NCBI GenBank assembly: GCA_031262845.1
Contig: JAISGZ010000129.1
Coordinates: forward strand, 1 to 5,118
Direction of reading: 5' to 3'
Origin: Propionibacteriaceae bacterium
Lineage (GTDB): Bacteria; Actinomycetota; Actinomycetes; Propionibacteriales; Propionibacteriaceae
Length of the DNA stretch: 5,118 nucleotides
Below the pieces are notes generated by a model. The model was given only the letters and a program-made list of their open reading frames with translations. It did not search any database and had not been told where the DNA came from. Made by a program: the position numbers and the translations under genes. How positions within the stretch are numbered: the first letter of the stretch is position 1; every line of letters starts with the position of its first letter. This document shows positions 1-5,118 of this stretch, one piece after another.

Positions 1-1143
1 ACCGGTCGAGTCATCGCTTCGAAACGGGGCGAGTTGTCGGTCCTCGCCAGCCAGTGGACGATGGCCGCCAAAGCCCTCCGTCCCCTGCCGGTCCTCCATA
101 AAGAACTGTCCGAAGAAACTCGGGTCCGCCGCCGCTACGCCGATCTGGTGTTACGGCCGGAAGCCCAGACCATGGTCCGGACGCGCTCGATGACAATGCG
201 AACCATCCGTCAGGTCCTGGAAGCCGAAGAGTTCCTGGAGGTCGAAACACCAGTTCTGCAACTGATTCACGGCGGCGCCGCGGCCCGGCCCTTCCGCACC
301 CATCTCAACGCCTTCGACACCGATATGACCTTGCGGATCGCCCTTGAGCTCTATCTCAAGCGGGTCATGGCGGGCGGCGCCGAACGGGTCTACGAGATCG
401 GCCGGATTTTCCGTAATGAAGGTATCGACTCGAGTCACTCGGCCGAGTTCTCGATGTTGGAGTTCTACGCCGCCTGGGAAGACAAACAGTCGGTCGCCCG
501 GCTGACCGAACGGCTGATCCAAGCCACCGCCGACGCCACCTTGGGCCGCCGCCAGGTCGTGGTCGATGGCCAGGAGATTGATCTCGACGGCCAGTGGCGC
601 TGGGTTCAGTTCTACGACCTGCTGTCGGAAGAGTTCGGTCAACCTCTGACCCCTGATACGCCGCTCGACCAGTGGCAAGGTCTGGCGGAAGGCCGTCAGG
701 TCGAGTACAACCCGTCGTGGAGCGCGGGCAAAGTGGCACTGGAGTTATACGGCAAACTGATCGAACGCCACTTGATCCAGCCGACTTTTGTCGACGGTTT
801 CCCGGCCCTGGCCCAACCGCTGGCCCGGCCCGACGCCAGTGGCCTTTTGGTCGAGGCCTGGGACCTCATTATTGGTGGTGTCGAACGCGGTACCGGCTTT
901 TCCGAATTGATCGACCCGGTCATCCAGCGTCAGGTGTTGACCGCCCAGTCGCTTCAGGCCGCCGCCGGTGATCCCGAGGCGATGGAACTCGACGAAGACT
1001 TCCTGCAAGCCCTGGAATTCGGGGTGCCGCCGATGGGCGGCGTCGGGCTCGGCATCGACCGCTTGCTCATGCTTCTGACAGGGGCGGGAATTCGTGAGAC
1101 GATCTTGTTCCCGCTGCTACGTCCGGCCGGGCTGGCGCACTGA
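1..1143 (+). CDS. lysS: Class II lysyl-tRNA synthetase, 5'-truncated by the window edge
   Basis: The enzyme activates lysine with ATP and charges tRNA-Lys in the cytoplasm. The frame is open from base 1, so the start lies outside; 380 codons are visible and roughly the first 110-130 residues of a ~500-residue stand-alone enzyme are missing. Seen, in window codon numbers: the end of the N-terminal OB fold (GELSVLAS, 10-17; KALRPLP, 25-31), motif 1 (FLEVETP, 78-84) with GGAAARPF (91-98), motif 2 (IGRIFRNEG, 133-141, with the ATP-contacting Arg), the AEFSMLEFY stretch (148-156), GTGFSEL (297-303) and motif 3 (GLGIDRLLML, 349-358). From memory, the segments KALRPLPVLHKELSEE and GDPEAMELDEDFLQALEFG resemble the actinobacterial LysX-type synthetases. 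Those often carry an N-terminal MprF-like membrane domain that makes lysyl-phosphatidylglycerol. Because the N-terminus is absent, stand-alone LysS and bifunctional LysX cannot be told apart. The catalytic part looks intact. Confidence 0.96.
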   Translation, partial: TGRVIASKRGELSVLASQWTMAAKALRPLPVLHKELSEETRVRRRYADLVLRPEAQTMVRTRSMTMRTIRQVLEAEEFLEVETPVLQLIHGGAAARPFRTHLNAFDTDMTLRIALELYLKRVMAGGAERVYEIGRIFRNEGIDSSHSAEFSMLEFYAAWEDKQSVARLTERLIQATADATLGRRQVVVDGQEIDLDGQWRWVQFYDLLSEEFGQPLTPDTPLDQWQGLAEGRQVEYNPSWSAGKVALELYGKLIERHLIQPTFVDGFPALAQPLARPDASGLLVEAWDLIIGGVERGTGFSELIDPVIQRQVLTAQSLQAAAGDPEAMELDEDFLQALEFGVPPMGGVGLGIDRLLMLLTGAGIRETILFPLLRPAGLAH

Positions 1144-1194
1144 GGGGCCCGAGCGCTGAGATGGTAGCGTTCGCTCGATATTCGGAGGTCGACT

Positions 1195-1710
1195 GTGGAT
1201 AAACGCCGCACCTTGGAGAAGTACAAAACTCCCCTGATGTTGACGGCTTTGGTACTGGTGTTGGCCGGCGGCGGATTCTGGGGATATCACCTTATTATTA
1301 GTGGCCAACGTCCGCTCCTGCCCGACCCGTGCGTGACGATGTCGCTGAATGAACTCAAACCAGCCAATGTCGTCGTCCGGGTCTACAACGGCGGCACCAT
1401 CCGGGGGCTGGCAGCGACCGTCGCCAAAGAGCTGAAAACCGCCGGTTTCGTCATCGCCACGACCGGGAACGCCGAAGAGCCGATCCACAACACGGTCATC
1501 ATCGGCGTCTCCCCCGACAGTCCCGAAGTCCAATTCGTCGCCAGTTGGTTCGATGAAGCCATCATCCGGAGCGACGGCCGCCCCGACCACAGCGTCGACA
1601 TCCTGGTCGGTGACGCCGGCAATCAAATCACGGCCGCTCCCCCAGCTTCACTGGTCATCCCCAGCGGTCAGATTTGTCTGCCTTCTCCGACTGCCAGCGC
1701 GACGCCTTAG
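1195..1710 (+). CDS. Membrane-anchored LytR C-terminal (LytR_C) domain protein
   Basis: A 171-residue protein. The GTG start is supported by GGAGG at 1184-1188, six bases upstream. A short basic N-terminus (KRR, 3-5) precedes a hydrophobic helix at about 14-35, without a clear signal-peptidase site, which predicts one membrane span with the C-terminus outside. Residues ~58-140 match the LytR_C pattern: VVVRVYNGG, a GLAATVAKELKTAGF helix, a GNA turn, TVIIGV, a second helix, and VDILVGD at the end. This domain is usually found at the C-terminus of LytR-CpsA-Psr wall-polymer ligases, but here there is no catalytic LCP domain, so an envelope or accessory role is inference. C46 and C161 flank the domain and could form a disulfide. 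The tail (162-171) is Pro/Ser/Thr-rich. The 51-nt gap after lysS holds only a weak 6-bp inverted repeat (1150-1155 with 1172-1177), so read-through from lysS is likely. Confidence 0.88.
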   Translation: MDKRRTLEKYKTPLMLTALVLVLAGGGFWGYHLIISGQRPLLPDPCVTMSLNELKPANVVVRVYNGGTIRGLAATVAKELKTAGFVIATTGNAEEPIHNTVIIGVSPDSPEVQFVASWFDEAIIRSDGRPDHSVDILVGDAGNQITAAPPASLVIPSGQICLPSPTASATP

Positions 1711-1770
1711 TGTGGTGTCGGCCTGATTGGTCGTGTTGTTCTTAGCCCGATCACGTCTGATTCTCTTGCG

Positions 1771-1858
1771 GAGATTTTCGAAAGGATTGTTTCTTTCGGA
1801 AGATTTCTTCCTTTCGGAAGGTTTTTCCTATCGGGAAGATTTTTCCCTATCGGAAAAA
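1771..1858. repeat. Tandem 18-bp imperfect hairpin repeats (about five copies) between convergent genes
   Basis: An AT-rich block in an otherwise GC-rich sequence. The TCG core recurs at 1778, 1796, 1814, 1831 and 1850, spacings 18, 18, 17 and 19. The rough consensus is GATTTTTCCTTTCGGAAG. Most copies are small palindromes around the core, for example CCTT-TCGG-AAGG at 1810-1821. The first copy (TTTCGAAA, 1776-1783) is the most diverged. The block lies in the 175-bp gap between the LytR_C gene and the antiporter, whose 3' ends face each other, so transcription termination for both is the simplest role. Copies differ from one another, as expected of an old or decaying array. Confidence 0.8.
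1840..1858. terminator. Candidate bidirectional terminator hairpin (last unit of the 18-bp array)
   Basis: TTTTTCC (1840-1846) pairs with GGAAAAA (1852-1858) around a five-base loop. This 7-bp stem is the longest in the array. A- and T-rich arms on both strands and the position between convergent genes fit a two-way terminator. There is no separate long T-run after the stem, so the assignment is tentative. Confidence 0.5.
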
Positions 1859-1885
1859 ACTCGTATTCACGGCCTCAGCAGTGGT

Positions 1886-3406
1886 CTAGCGGACTGGCGC
1901 CAAGCGCTGCCGGGCGGCTTCTGTCCAGGCCGCCAAACGGCCACCGCGGTCGAGTAATTTGAGCCGCCGCTCGACCTGAGCCCGCTGGGCGGTCGGCGTC
2001 ACGATCAACAACTGATCACCGGCTTTAATCAGGTCCCGACCATGAGGCGCGAACATGTTCTCCCCCCGGATGATCAAGCTGACCGTCGAGTTGGGCGGCA
2101 GACGCAGTTCCCGGACCGCCACCCCGTGCAAGCGAGAATCCGCTGACACCTGGGTTTGGACCATGACCGCCTCGATCTGTTCGAGCGGCGCGATCTCGAT
2201 ATCCAATTCGTCCGGATCGCCGACCAAACCGAGCCGGCGCGCCACCCAGGGCAGGGTCGGACCGTTGAGGACCGTCAAGACGATAACCGTGACGAAGGTC
2301 AGGTCGAACACCGAATTGGCGTTGGACAAGCCCAAAGCCACCGGAATAGTGGCCAAAATAATCGGCACGGCACCGCGCAGGCCACCCCACGACAAGAAAA
2401 TTTTCTCCCGCTGGCCCAAGCCAAAACCAGTCGTACAAACCCAGACCGTCAACGGCCGGACGACCAAGGTCAAGAACAGGCCGCCACTGACGCCGATGAT
2501 GACGTCGGACCAGGTGATCCGCGTGACATCGGACAGCAGACCCAACATGACGAACAACGCGATCTGAGCCACCCAGCCGATCCCCTCGGCGAACGAACGG
2601 GTGGCGTGGCGGTGTGGCAATTTGCCGTTACCAAGGACGACGGCACTGACGTAGACGGCGGCGAAACCCGAGACATGGAGCAAACCACCCAAGCCGTAGG
2701 ACATGACCGCCCAGCCGATCGCTGCCAACGGGTACAAACCGGAATTGGGCAAGGCGATTCGGCGCAACACCAGCACCCCGAGAAAGCCAGCCGCTATCCC
2801 GAGCACGATGCCGCCGGCCAATTCGGCCAGAATTTCCAAGCCGGTCAACAACAGCCCGGGGCCGATTGTCTCGGTTCCCATCGCCAGATGAGTCGCCGCG
2901 ATCGTCAGCAACACGGCCGGGGCGTCGTTGAGACCCGATTCGCCCTCCAAGATCGACCGCAGTTTGACCGGCACCGGCACATGTCGCAAGACCGAGAAGA
3001 CGGCCGCCGAATCAGTCGGCGTCATAATCGCGGCGACTAGGACGGCGACCGCGATCGGTAAACCCAAGACGAGATGGCCGAACAAAGCCTGAACGACGAT
3101 CCCGAGCAAGACACCACCCGAGGCCAACAACACGGCCGGCACGATCGCCGGGCGGACATCTTCCCAGCGGGTCGACAAACCACCATCGACCAGAATCATG
3201 ACCAAAGCCGCAAACCCCAAGTCGTGGGCCAATTGAGCATCGGTCAAATTGAAAGCGCCAGTTTGGGCGCCGATGACTTGCAAGGCCACGCCGAGGCCCA
3301 AAAACAACAACAGGGCCGGCAACCCGATCCGATCACCGAGCTTGGTCACCGTCACCGCCGCCAGTAAAACCACGGCGCCGACAAGGAAAATCAGTTCGAG
3401 ATTCAC
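1886..3406 (-). CDS. CPA1-family K+(Na+)/H+ antiporter with C-terminal RCK_C domain (NhaP2/CvrA-like)
   Basis: An inner-membrane exchanger that swaps cytoplasmic K+ or Na+ for protons and so controls ion content and pH. It is 506 residues from the chosen GTG. Residues ~1-390 are a Na+/H+ exchanger domain with about 12 hydrophobic helices. They include TPTDSAAV (129-136), the ESGLNDAPAVLL segment with the ion-binding Asn-Asp pair (160-161), and GGLRGAVP (341-348), all typical of CPA1 proteins. A hydrophilic tail follows, with an RCK_C (TrkA_C) fold at about 404-484 (LHGVAVRELRLPPNSTV, then AGDQLLIVTP), which gates transport by ligand binding in relatives. Unlike E. coli NhaP2 (~578 residues), it ends soon after RCK_C and lacks the extra C-terminal domain. 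Start: GTG at 3412 would add two residues, but AAGAGG (3417-3412) sits five bases before GTG 3406, favouring the latter. Stop is TAG at 1888-1886. Transcribed alone, convergent with the LytR_C gene. K+ versus Na+ preference cannot be read from the sequence. Confidence 0.94.
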   Translation of the reverse strand: MNLELIFLVGAVVLLAAVTVTKLGDRIGLPALLLFLGLGVALQVIGAQTGAFNLTDAQLAHDLGFAALVMILVDGGLSTRWEDVRPAIVPAVLLASGGVLLGIVVQALFGHLVLGLPIAVAVLVAAIMTPTDSAAVFSVLRHVPVPVKLRSILEGESGLNDAPAVLLTIAATHLAMGTETIGPGLLLTGLEILAELAGGIVLGIAAGFLGVLVLRRIALPNSGLYPLAAIGWAVMSYGLGGLLHVSGFAAVYVSAVVLGNGKLPHRHATRSFAEGIGWVAQIALFVMLGLLSDVTRITWSDVIIGVSGGLFLTLVVRPLTVWVCTTGFGLGQREKIFLSWGGLRGAVPIILATIPVALGLSNANSVFDLTFVTVIVLTVLNGPTLPWVARRLGLVGDPDELDIEIAPLEQIEAVMVQTQVSADSRLHGVAVRELRLPPNSTVSLIIRGENMFAPHGRDLIKAGDQLLIVTPTAQRAQVERRLKLLDRGGRLAAWTEAARQRLAPVR

Positions 3407-3411
3407 CGCCA

Positions 3412-3417
3412 CCTCTT
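3412..3417 (-). promoter_or_regulatory. Ribosome binding site that decides the antiporter start
   Basis: On the minus strand AAGAGG is followed by five bases and then GTG at 3406-3404. The upstream in-frame GTG at 3412-3410 overlaps the last base of this site and has no other good site before it. Confidence 0.6.
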
Positions 3418-3510
3418 CTCTTTGTCAGCTGTGAGCCCTTACGCTAGCGGACCGTTCTGACAGTGGCTGGCCTGACCAAGCCGCGGTTCATCGTCTCAAT
3501 CTGATCAAGG

Positions 3511-3539
3511 TCCGGCTGACCGGAGGCGGCCAGGGCCGC
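3511..3539. other. Two adjacent mini-hairpins in the divergent intergenic region
   Basis: TCCGG-CTGA-CCGGA (3511-3524) is directly followed by GCGGC-CAGG-GCCGC (3526-3539), two perfect 5-bp stems with four-base loops. They lie about 105-135 bp upstream of the antiporter start and before the tRNA. An Actinobacteria-style terminator or part of an antiporter leader are both possible; no known riboswitch class was recognised. Confidence 0.35.
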
Positions 3540-3559
3540 ATCGCAACCGCGACCATCGA

Positions 3560-3624
3560 CCGGTCAACCCGGTCAAGTGGAACTGAGGAATGACAACCCG
3601 CTAGACTGCCCGTCGGTCAACCGG
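3560..3624. repeat. Three CGGTCAA boxes upstream of tRNA-Ser
   Basis: CGGTCAA occurs at 3561-3567, 3570-3576 and 3614-3620; the first two belong to an 8-base direct repeat CCGGTCAA (3560-3567, 3569-3576). The perfect palindrome GACCGGTC covers 3558-3565. The boxes flank the possible tRNA promoter, the third lying where the tRNA leader would be. Protein binding is possible but unproven; in GC-rich DNA such short words may recur by chance. Confidence 0.4.
3578..3607 (+). promoter_or_regulatory. Possible sigma-70-type promoter of tRNA-Ser
   Basis: TAGACT (3602-3607) fits the TANNNT -10 pattern and would start transcription about ten bases before the tRNA. The matching -35 position, 18 bases upstream, reads TGGAAC (3578-3583), a weak match to TTGACA. 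The geometry is good but the -35 is poor. Confidence 0.3.
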
Positions 3625-3714
3625 GAGGCGTCGCCTAGTTCGGTCTATGGCGCCCGCCTGCTAAGCGGGTTGAGGGTTCATCCCCTCTCGTGGGTTCAAA
3701 TCCCACCGCCTCCG
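3624..3714 (+). tRNA. tRNA-Ser, anticodon GCU
   Basis: Reads the AGC/AGU serine codons. All arms can be drawn. The 7-bp acceptor stem is GGAGGCG (3624-3630) with CGCCTCC (3707-3713). The D arm is GCC/GGC (3633-3635, 3649-3651). The anticodon stem CCCGC/GCGGG (3653-3657, 3665-3669) has loop CTGCTAA and anticodon GCT at 3660-3662. The long variable arm GAGGG/CCCTC (3672-3676, 3683-3687) is the hallmark of class II tRNAs such as Ser. The T arm is GTGGG/CCCAC (3690-3694, 3702-3706) with loop TTCAAAT. The discriminator base is G3714, as usual for serine tRNA. CCA is not encoded and must be added after transcription. No mispairs, so the gene looks functional. Confidence 0.97.
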
Positions 3715-3727
3715 CGTTCAGACTCCG

Positions 3728-3742
3728 AGGAACTGAGTTCCT
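3728..3742 (+). other. Small hairpin in the tRNA-Ser trailer
   Basis: AGGAAC (3728-3733) pairs with GTTCCT (3737-3742) around TGA. It starts 14 bases after the tRNA end and sits just before the larger hairpin, so it may serve 3' processing or assist termination. Confidence 0.4.
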
Positions 3743-3743
3743 G

Positions 3744-3775
3744 CCAAGGCCGGCCCGTCTCAGGGTCGGCCTTGG
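3744..3775 (+). terminator. Strong GC-rich terminator-like hairpin after tRNA-Ser
   Basis: Bases 3744-3756 pair with 3763-3775 in a 13-bp stem with one G·U pair (3753-3766) and a six-base loop GTCTCA. It begins 30 bases after the tRNA. The following ACGTTCT is only weakly T-rich, so this resembles the U-poor hairpin terminators often proposed in actinobacteria rather than a classical intrinsic terminator. Confidence 0.65.
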
Positions 3776-3834
3776 ACGTTCTGGGCACGGCAATCCTGGG
3801 TCGGCGTCGGTTCACGGTGCGTCGCCAACGACTA

Positions 3835-3852
3835 GGAGGTTCGGCAGCCTCC
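3835..3852 (+). other. Hairpin in the leader region of the Arg/Pro-rich gene
   Basis: GGAGGTT (3835-3841) pairs with AGCCTCC (3846-3852), including one T·G pair, around the tetraloop CGGC. The 5' arm looks like a Shine-Dalgarno site, but no start codon follows at a workable distance, so no leader peptide is called. Role unknown. Confidence 0.4.
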
Positions 3853-3880
3853 AAGAGTCGCTAAGGTCTCTTCTAGCCGA

Positions 3881-3908
3881 TTACGATGGGCGTGGCAAGA
3901 GCTACATT
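3881..3908 (+). promoter_or_regulatory. Possible promoter of the Arg/Pro-rich gene
   Basis: TACATT (3903-3908) fits TANNNT. TTACGA (3881-3886), 16 bases upstream, is a poor -35. A start near 3914 would give a leader of about 20 bases containing the ribosome binding site. TACGAT (3882-3887) is an alternative -10 without a recognisable -35. Confidence 0.25.
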
Positions 3909-3920
3909 ACTGTCGTGCCC
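3888..3920 (+). other. Wobble-rich stem just before the ribosome binding site
   Basis: Bases 3888-3897 can pair with 3911-3920 over ten positions, three of them G·U, with a 13-base loop. The wobble pairs work only in plus-strand RNA, which hints at an RNA element in a longer leader. It would be incompatible with transcription starting at about 3914, so either this or the nearby promoter is likely wrong. Confidence 0.3.
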
Positions 3921-3923
3921 CGA

Positions 3924-3929
3924 GGGAGG
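3924..3929 (+). promoter_or_regulatory. Ribosome binding site fixing the start of the Arg/Pro-rich gene
   Basis: GGGAGG lies five bases before ATG 3935, a near-ideal Shine-Dalgarno match and spacing. It is the main reason for reading this gene in the frame of 3935. Confidence 0.8.
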
Positions 3930-3934
3930 TATCT

Positions 3935-5118
3935 ATGGCCGCCGAGGGCAAGCGTCCGCGTCGCCTCGATCCGGCGCAGGTTACGCCACCGCCGACTGAG
4001 TCAGGCGCGTCTGATCGGCCCCGATCGACCCGGTCAGGAGCGCCTCGTCAGGCTGCCGCCAACCGCCGACCCGACCCGGCTCAGCCGTCGGCCGACCGGC
4101 CCCGGCGCCGGCTCCGACCTGACTCGGCCCAACCCACCACCAGCGGGGCTCCGACGGCGCCGGAAACCACGACCGGACCGGTACCTCGACCGGTCACTCC
4201 CCCGCGCCGGACTCGCCGCCTCCAACCACCGTCGACTCAAGCCCCCGCCCCGGCCCCAGCGCCGACCGAGGAAACCCCAGCCGCCACGACCGGAGGTCCC
4301 CGGCGTCGGCCTGGCTCCGTTCCCACGACCCAGGCCGGTCAGCGCCCGCGCCGGCTCAACCCAGCGACCGGGGCCCCACCGGCTGCCGAACCAGCGCCGG
4401 ATCGGCCGCGTTTACGGACCGACGCGGCGGCCGCTAGCCAACCGGAAGAGGTTGCCCCGACCCGGCCCACAGGTCGGCGGACCGCCCGGCCGAGCCAACC
4501 TGGCCGCCAGCGCAGACTGGCGCCTGAACCGACGACACCGCCAGCCCACCAAGCCGACCCGCCACCGGCTGACTCGGCCGAAATTACGGCCGTCCGGCCG
4601 CGCTCGCGCCGCCCTGGGCCAGCCGAAGCCGGTCACCGGCCGGCGCGCGCCCGACGTCCCGAAACTCGACGCCAAGCCGACGCCCCCACGGCCTCTGATG
4701 AGGTCGCGGCGGCTGCGGCCGAACGCGAACCATCACGGCGGCCACCGCGCGGCCGGCGCTTGGGGACCGAGGCCACGGCCGTACCAACGCCTGAATTACT
4801 GACACCTGGCGAGCCCGATTTCGACCGTCCGGTCCATTTGCCGGCGGTCTTCGGGGAACTGGCCGAACTCAGTGACGATGACACCAGCCCCCACCTGACG
4901 GGGACAGTTTTACCACCCTGGTCAGCGGTTTCGGCGACCACTGCGGTGGAGCCCGACGAACTTGAGGAAGAGGAAACGGCCGACGCCGACGAACCCAGCG
5001 CCGACGCCGATTCGGCTCAAAACTTGGCTGAACCGGTGGCCCGTCAGCGTGGGTCCCGTCGCCCCAGTACGCACAGCGGCCGTCGCTTGGCCGCCGACCC
5101 AACCGTGACCACCGGGTC
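3935..5118 (+). CDS. Unknown Arg/Pro/Ala-rich low-complexity protein, 3'-truncated by the window edge
   Basis: Family not recognised. ATG 3935 follows GGGAGG by five bases and the frame is open for 394 codons to the window end. Residues 1-276 are almost certainly disordered. They hold 51 Arg by hand count but one Lys (K6), many Pro, Ala and Thr, and no Cys, Tyr, Phe or Trp. The short motif RRL, often followed by x-P, recurs at residues 9, 58, 94, 139, 193, 274 and 383, with looser copies (RRRPG 123, RSRRPG 223) between. From 287 the composition changes: ELLTPGEPDFDRPVHLPAVF holds F296 and F306, then W329, and then a very acidic stretch (EPDELEEEETADADE, 339-353), after which basic residues return (370-385). 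No signal peptide or membrane span is visible. A cytoplasmic tail of a larger membrane, wall or nucleic-acid-binding protein is possible, but the part that would show it lies beyond the window. The overlapping frame 3690-4802 is a compositional shadow that crosses the tRNA. Confidence 0.8.
   Translation, partial: MAAEGKRPRRLDPAQVTPPPTESGASDRPRSTRSGAPRQAAANRRPDPAQPSADRPRRRLRPDSAQPTTSGAPTAPETTTGPVPRPVTPPRRTRRLQPPSTQAPAPAPAPTEETPAATTGGPRRRPGSVPTTQAGQRPRRLNPATGAPPAAEPAPDRPRLRTDAAAASQPEEVAPTRPTGRRTARPSQPGRQRRLAPEPTTPPAHQADPPPADSAEITAVRPRSRRPGPAEAGHRPARARRPETRRQADAPTASDEVAAAAAEREPSRRPPRGRRLGTEATAVPTPELLTPGEPDFDRPVHLPAVFGELAELSDDDTSPHLTGTVLPPWSAVSATTAVEPDELEEEETADADEPSADADSAQNLAEPVARQRGSRRPSTHSGRRLAADPTVTTG

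Noticed and set aside
1727..1957. 76-residue plus-strand frame containing the hexapeptide ladder
   Set aside because: TTG start without a ribosome binding site, overlap with the antiporter 3' end, and the peptide repeat follows directly from the 18-bp DNA repeat.
2156..3040. 294-residue plus-strand frame opposite the antiporter
   Set aside because: Gln/Asp/Arg-rich composition typical of the antisense of a membrane protein; no ribosome binding site; the opposite strand encodes a clear antiporter.
3441..3469. Possible antiporter promoter on the minus strand (TAGCGT as -10, 3446-3441)
   Set aside because: The -35 position 17 bases upstream reads CAGCCA, with no resemblance to TTGACA. The TTGACC words further upstream (3576-3571, 3567-3562) have no -10 at a workable distance.
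3435..3593. Open frame of about 52 codons on the plus strand and a similar open stretch on the minus strand between the antiporter and the tRNA
   Set aside because: The plus-strand frame contains no ATG, GTG or TTG. The minus-strand frame has only late starts and no ribosome binding site.
3577..3864. 95-residue plus-strand frame
   Set aside because: Runs through the whole tRNA-Ser gene and its terminator hairpin.
3415..3934. Signal-recognition-particle RNA, riboswitch or attachment site near the tRNA
   Set aside because: The conserved GGAAG-type SRP core and known riboswitch cores were not found, and there is no partial copy of the tRNA 3' end or any integrase gene.
3690..4802. Long plus-strand open frame giving an extremely Arg/Pro-rich 370-residue product
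   Set aside because: It begins inside the tRNA-Ser gene, lacks a ribosome binding site, and is out of frame with the gene at 3935, which has a strong one. It is open because GC-rich sequence has few stops.
1..5118. CRISPR array, transposon, toxin-antitoxin or defence genes
   Set aside because: No regular direct repeats with unique spacers, no transposase or nuclease motifs in the credible frames. The 18-bp array has no spacers and its units differ.

Overview
The window reads as a chromosomal segment of a GC-rich actinobacterium. GC is high by eye and codons mostly end in G or C. Start codons include GTG with strong Shine-Dalgarno sites. The lysyl-tRNA synthetase resembles the actinobacterial LysX-type branch, a LytR C-terminal-domain protein lies beside it, and the tRNA gene does not encode its CCA. 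An Acidimicrobiia-like lineage is plausible, but this is an impression and cannot be proven from this sequence alone.

Layout. (1) 1-1143, plus strand: the 3' three quarters of a class II lysyl-tRNA synthetase gene, cut by the left edge. (2) 1195-1710, plus strand: a small membrane-anchored protein with an extracytoplasmic LytR_C domain, starting 51 nt after lysS and probably co-transcribed with it. (3) 1711-1885: an AT-rich gap between convergent genes. It holds about five imperfect copies of an 18-bp hairpin-forming repeat, probably a two-way terminator. (4) 1886-3406, minus strand: a CPA1-type K+(Na+)/H+ antiporter with a C-terminal RCK_C (TrkA_C) regulatory domain. (5) 3407-3623: a divergent regulatory gap with small hairpins, repeated CGGTCAA boxes and a possible tRNA promoter. 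(6) 3624-3714, plus strand: tRNA-Ser(GCU), followed by two hairpins, the second a strong terminator-like stem. (7) 3715-3934: a leader region with two further hairpins. (8) 3935-5118, plus strand, running off the right edge: a long low-complexity Arg/Pro/Ala-rich protein of unknown function. It starts with a strong Shine-Dalgarno site and has no stop before the window ends.

The genes do not form one pathway: translation (lysS, tRNA-Ser), envelope (LytR_C protein), ion homeostasis (antiporter) and an unknown disordered protein. The least explained item is the last gene. It has about 51 Arg but one Lys in the first 276 residues, a recurring RRL motif, and then an acidic segment. No CRISPR array, transposase, phage gene or recognisable defence system is visible.
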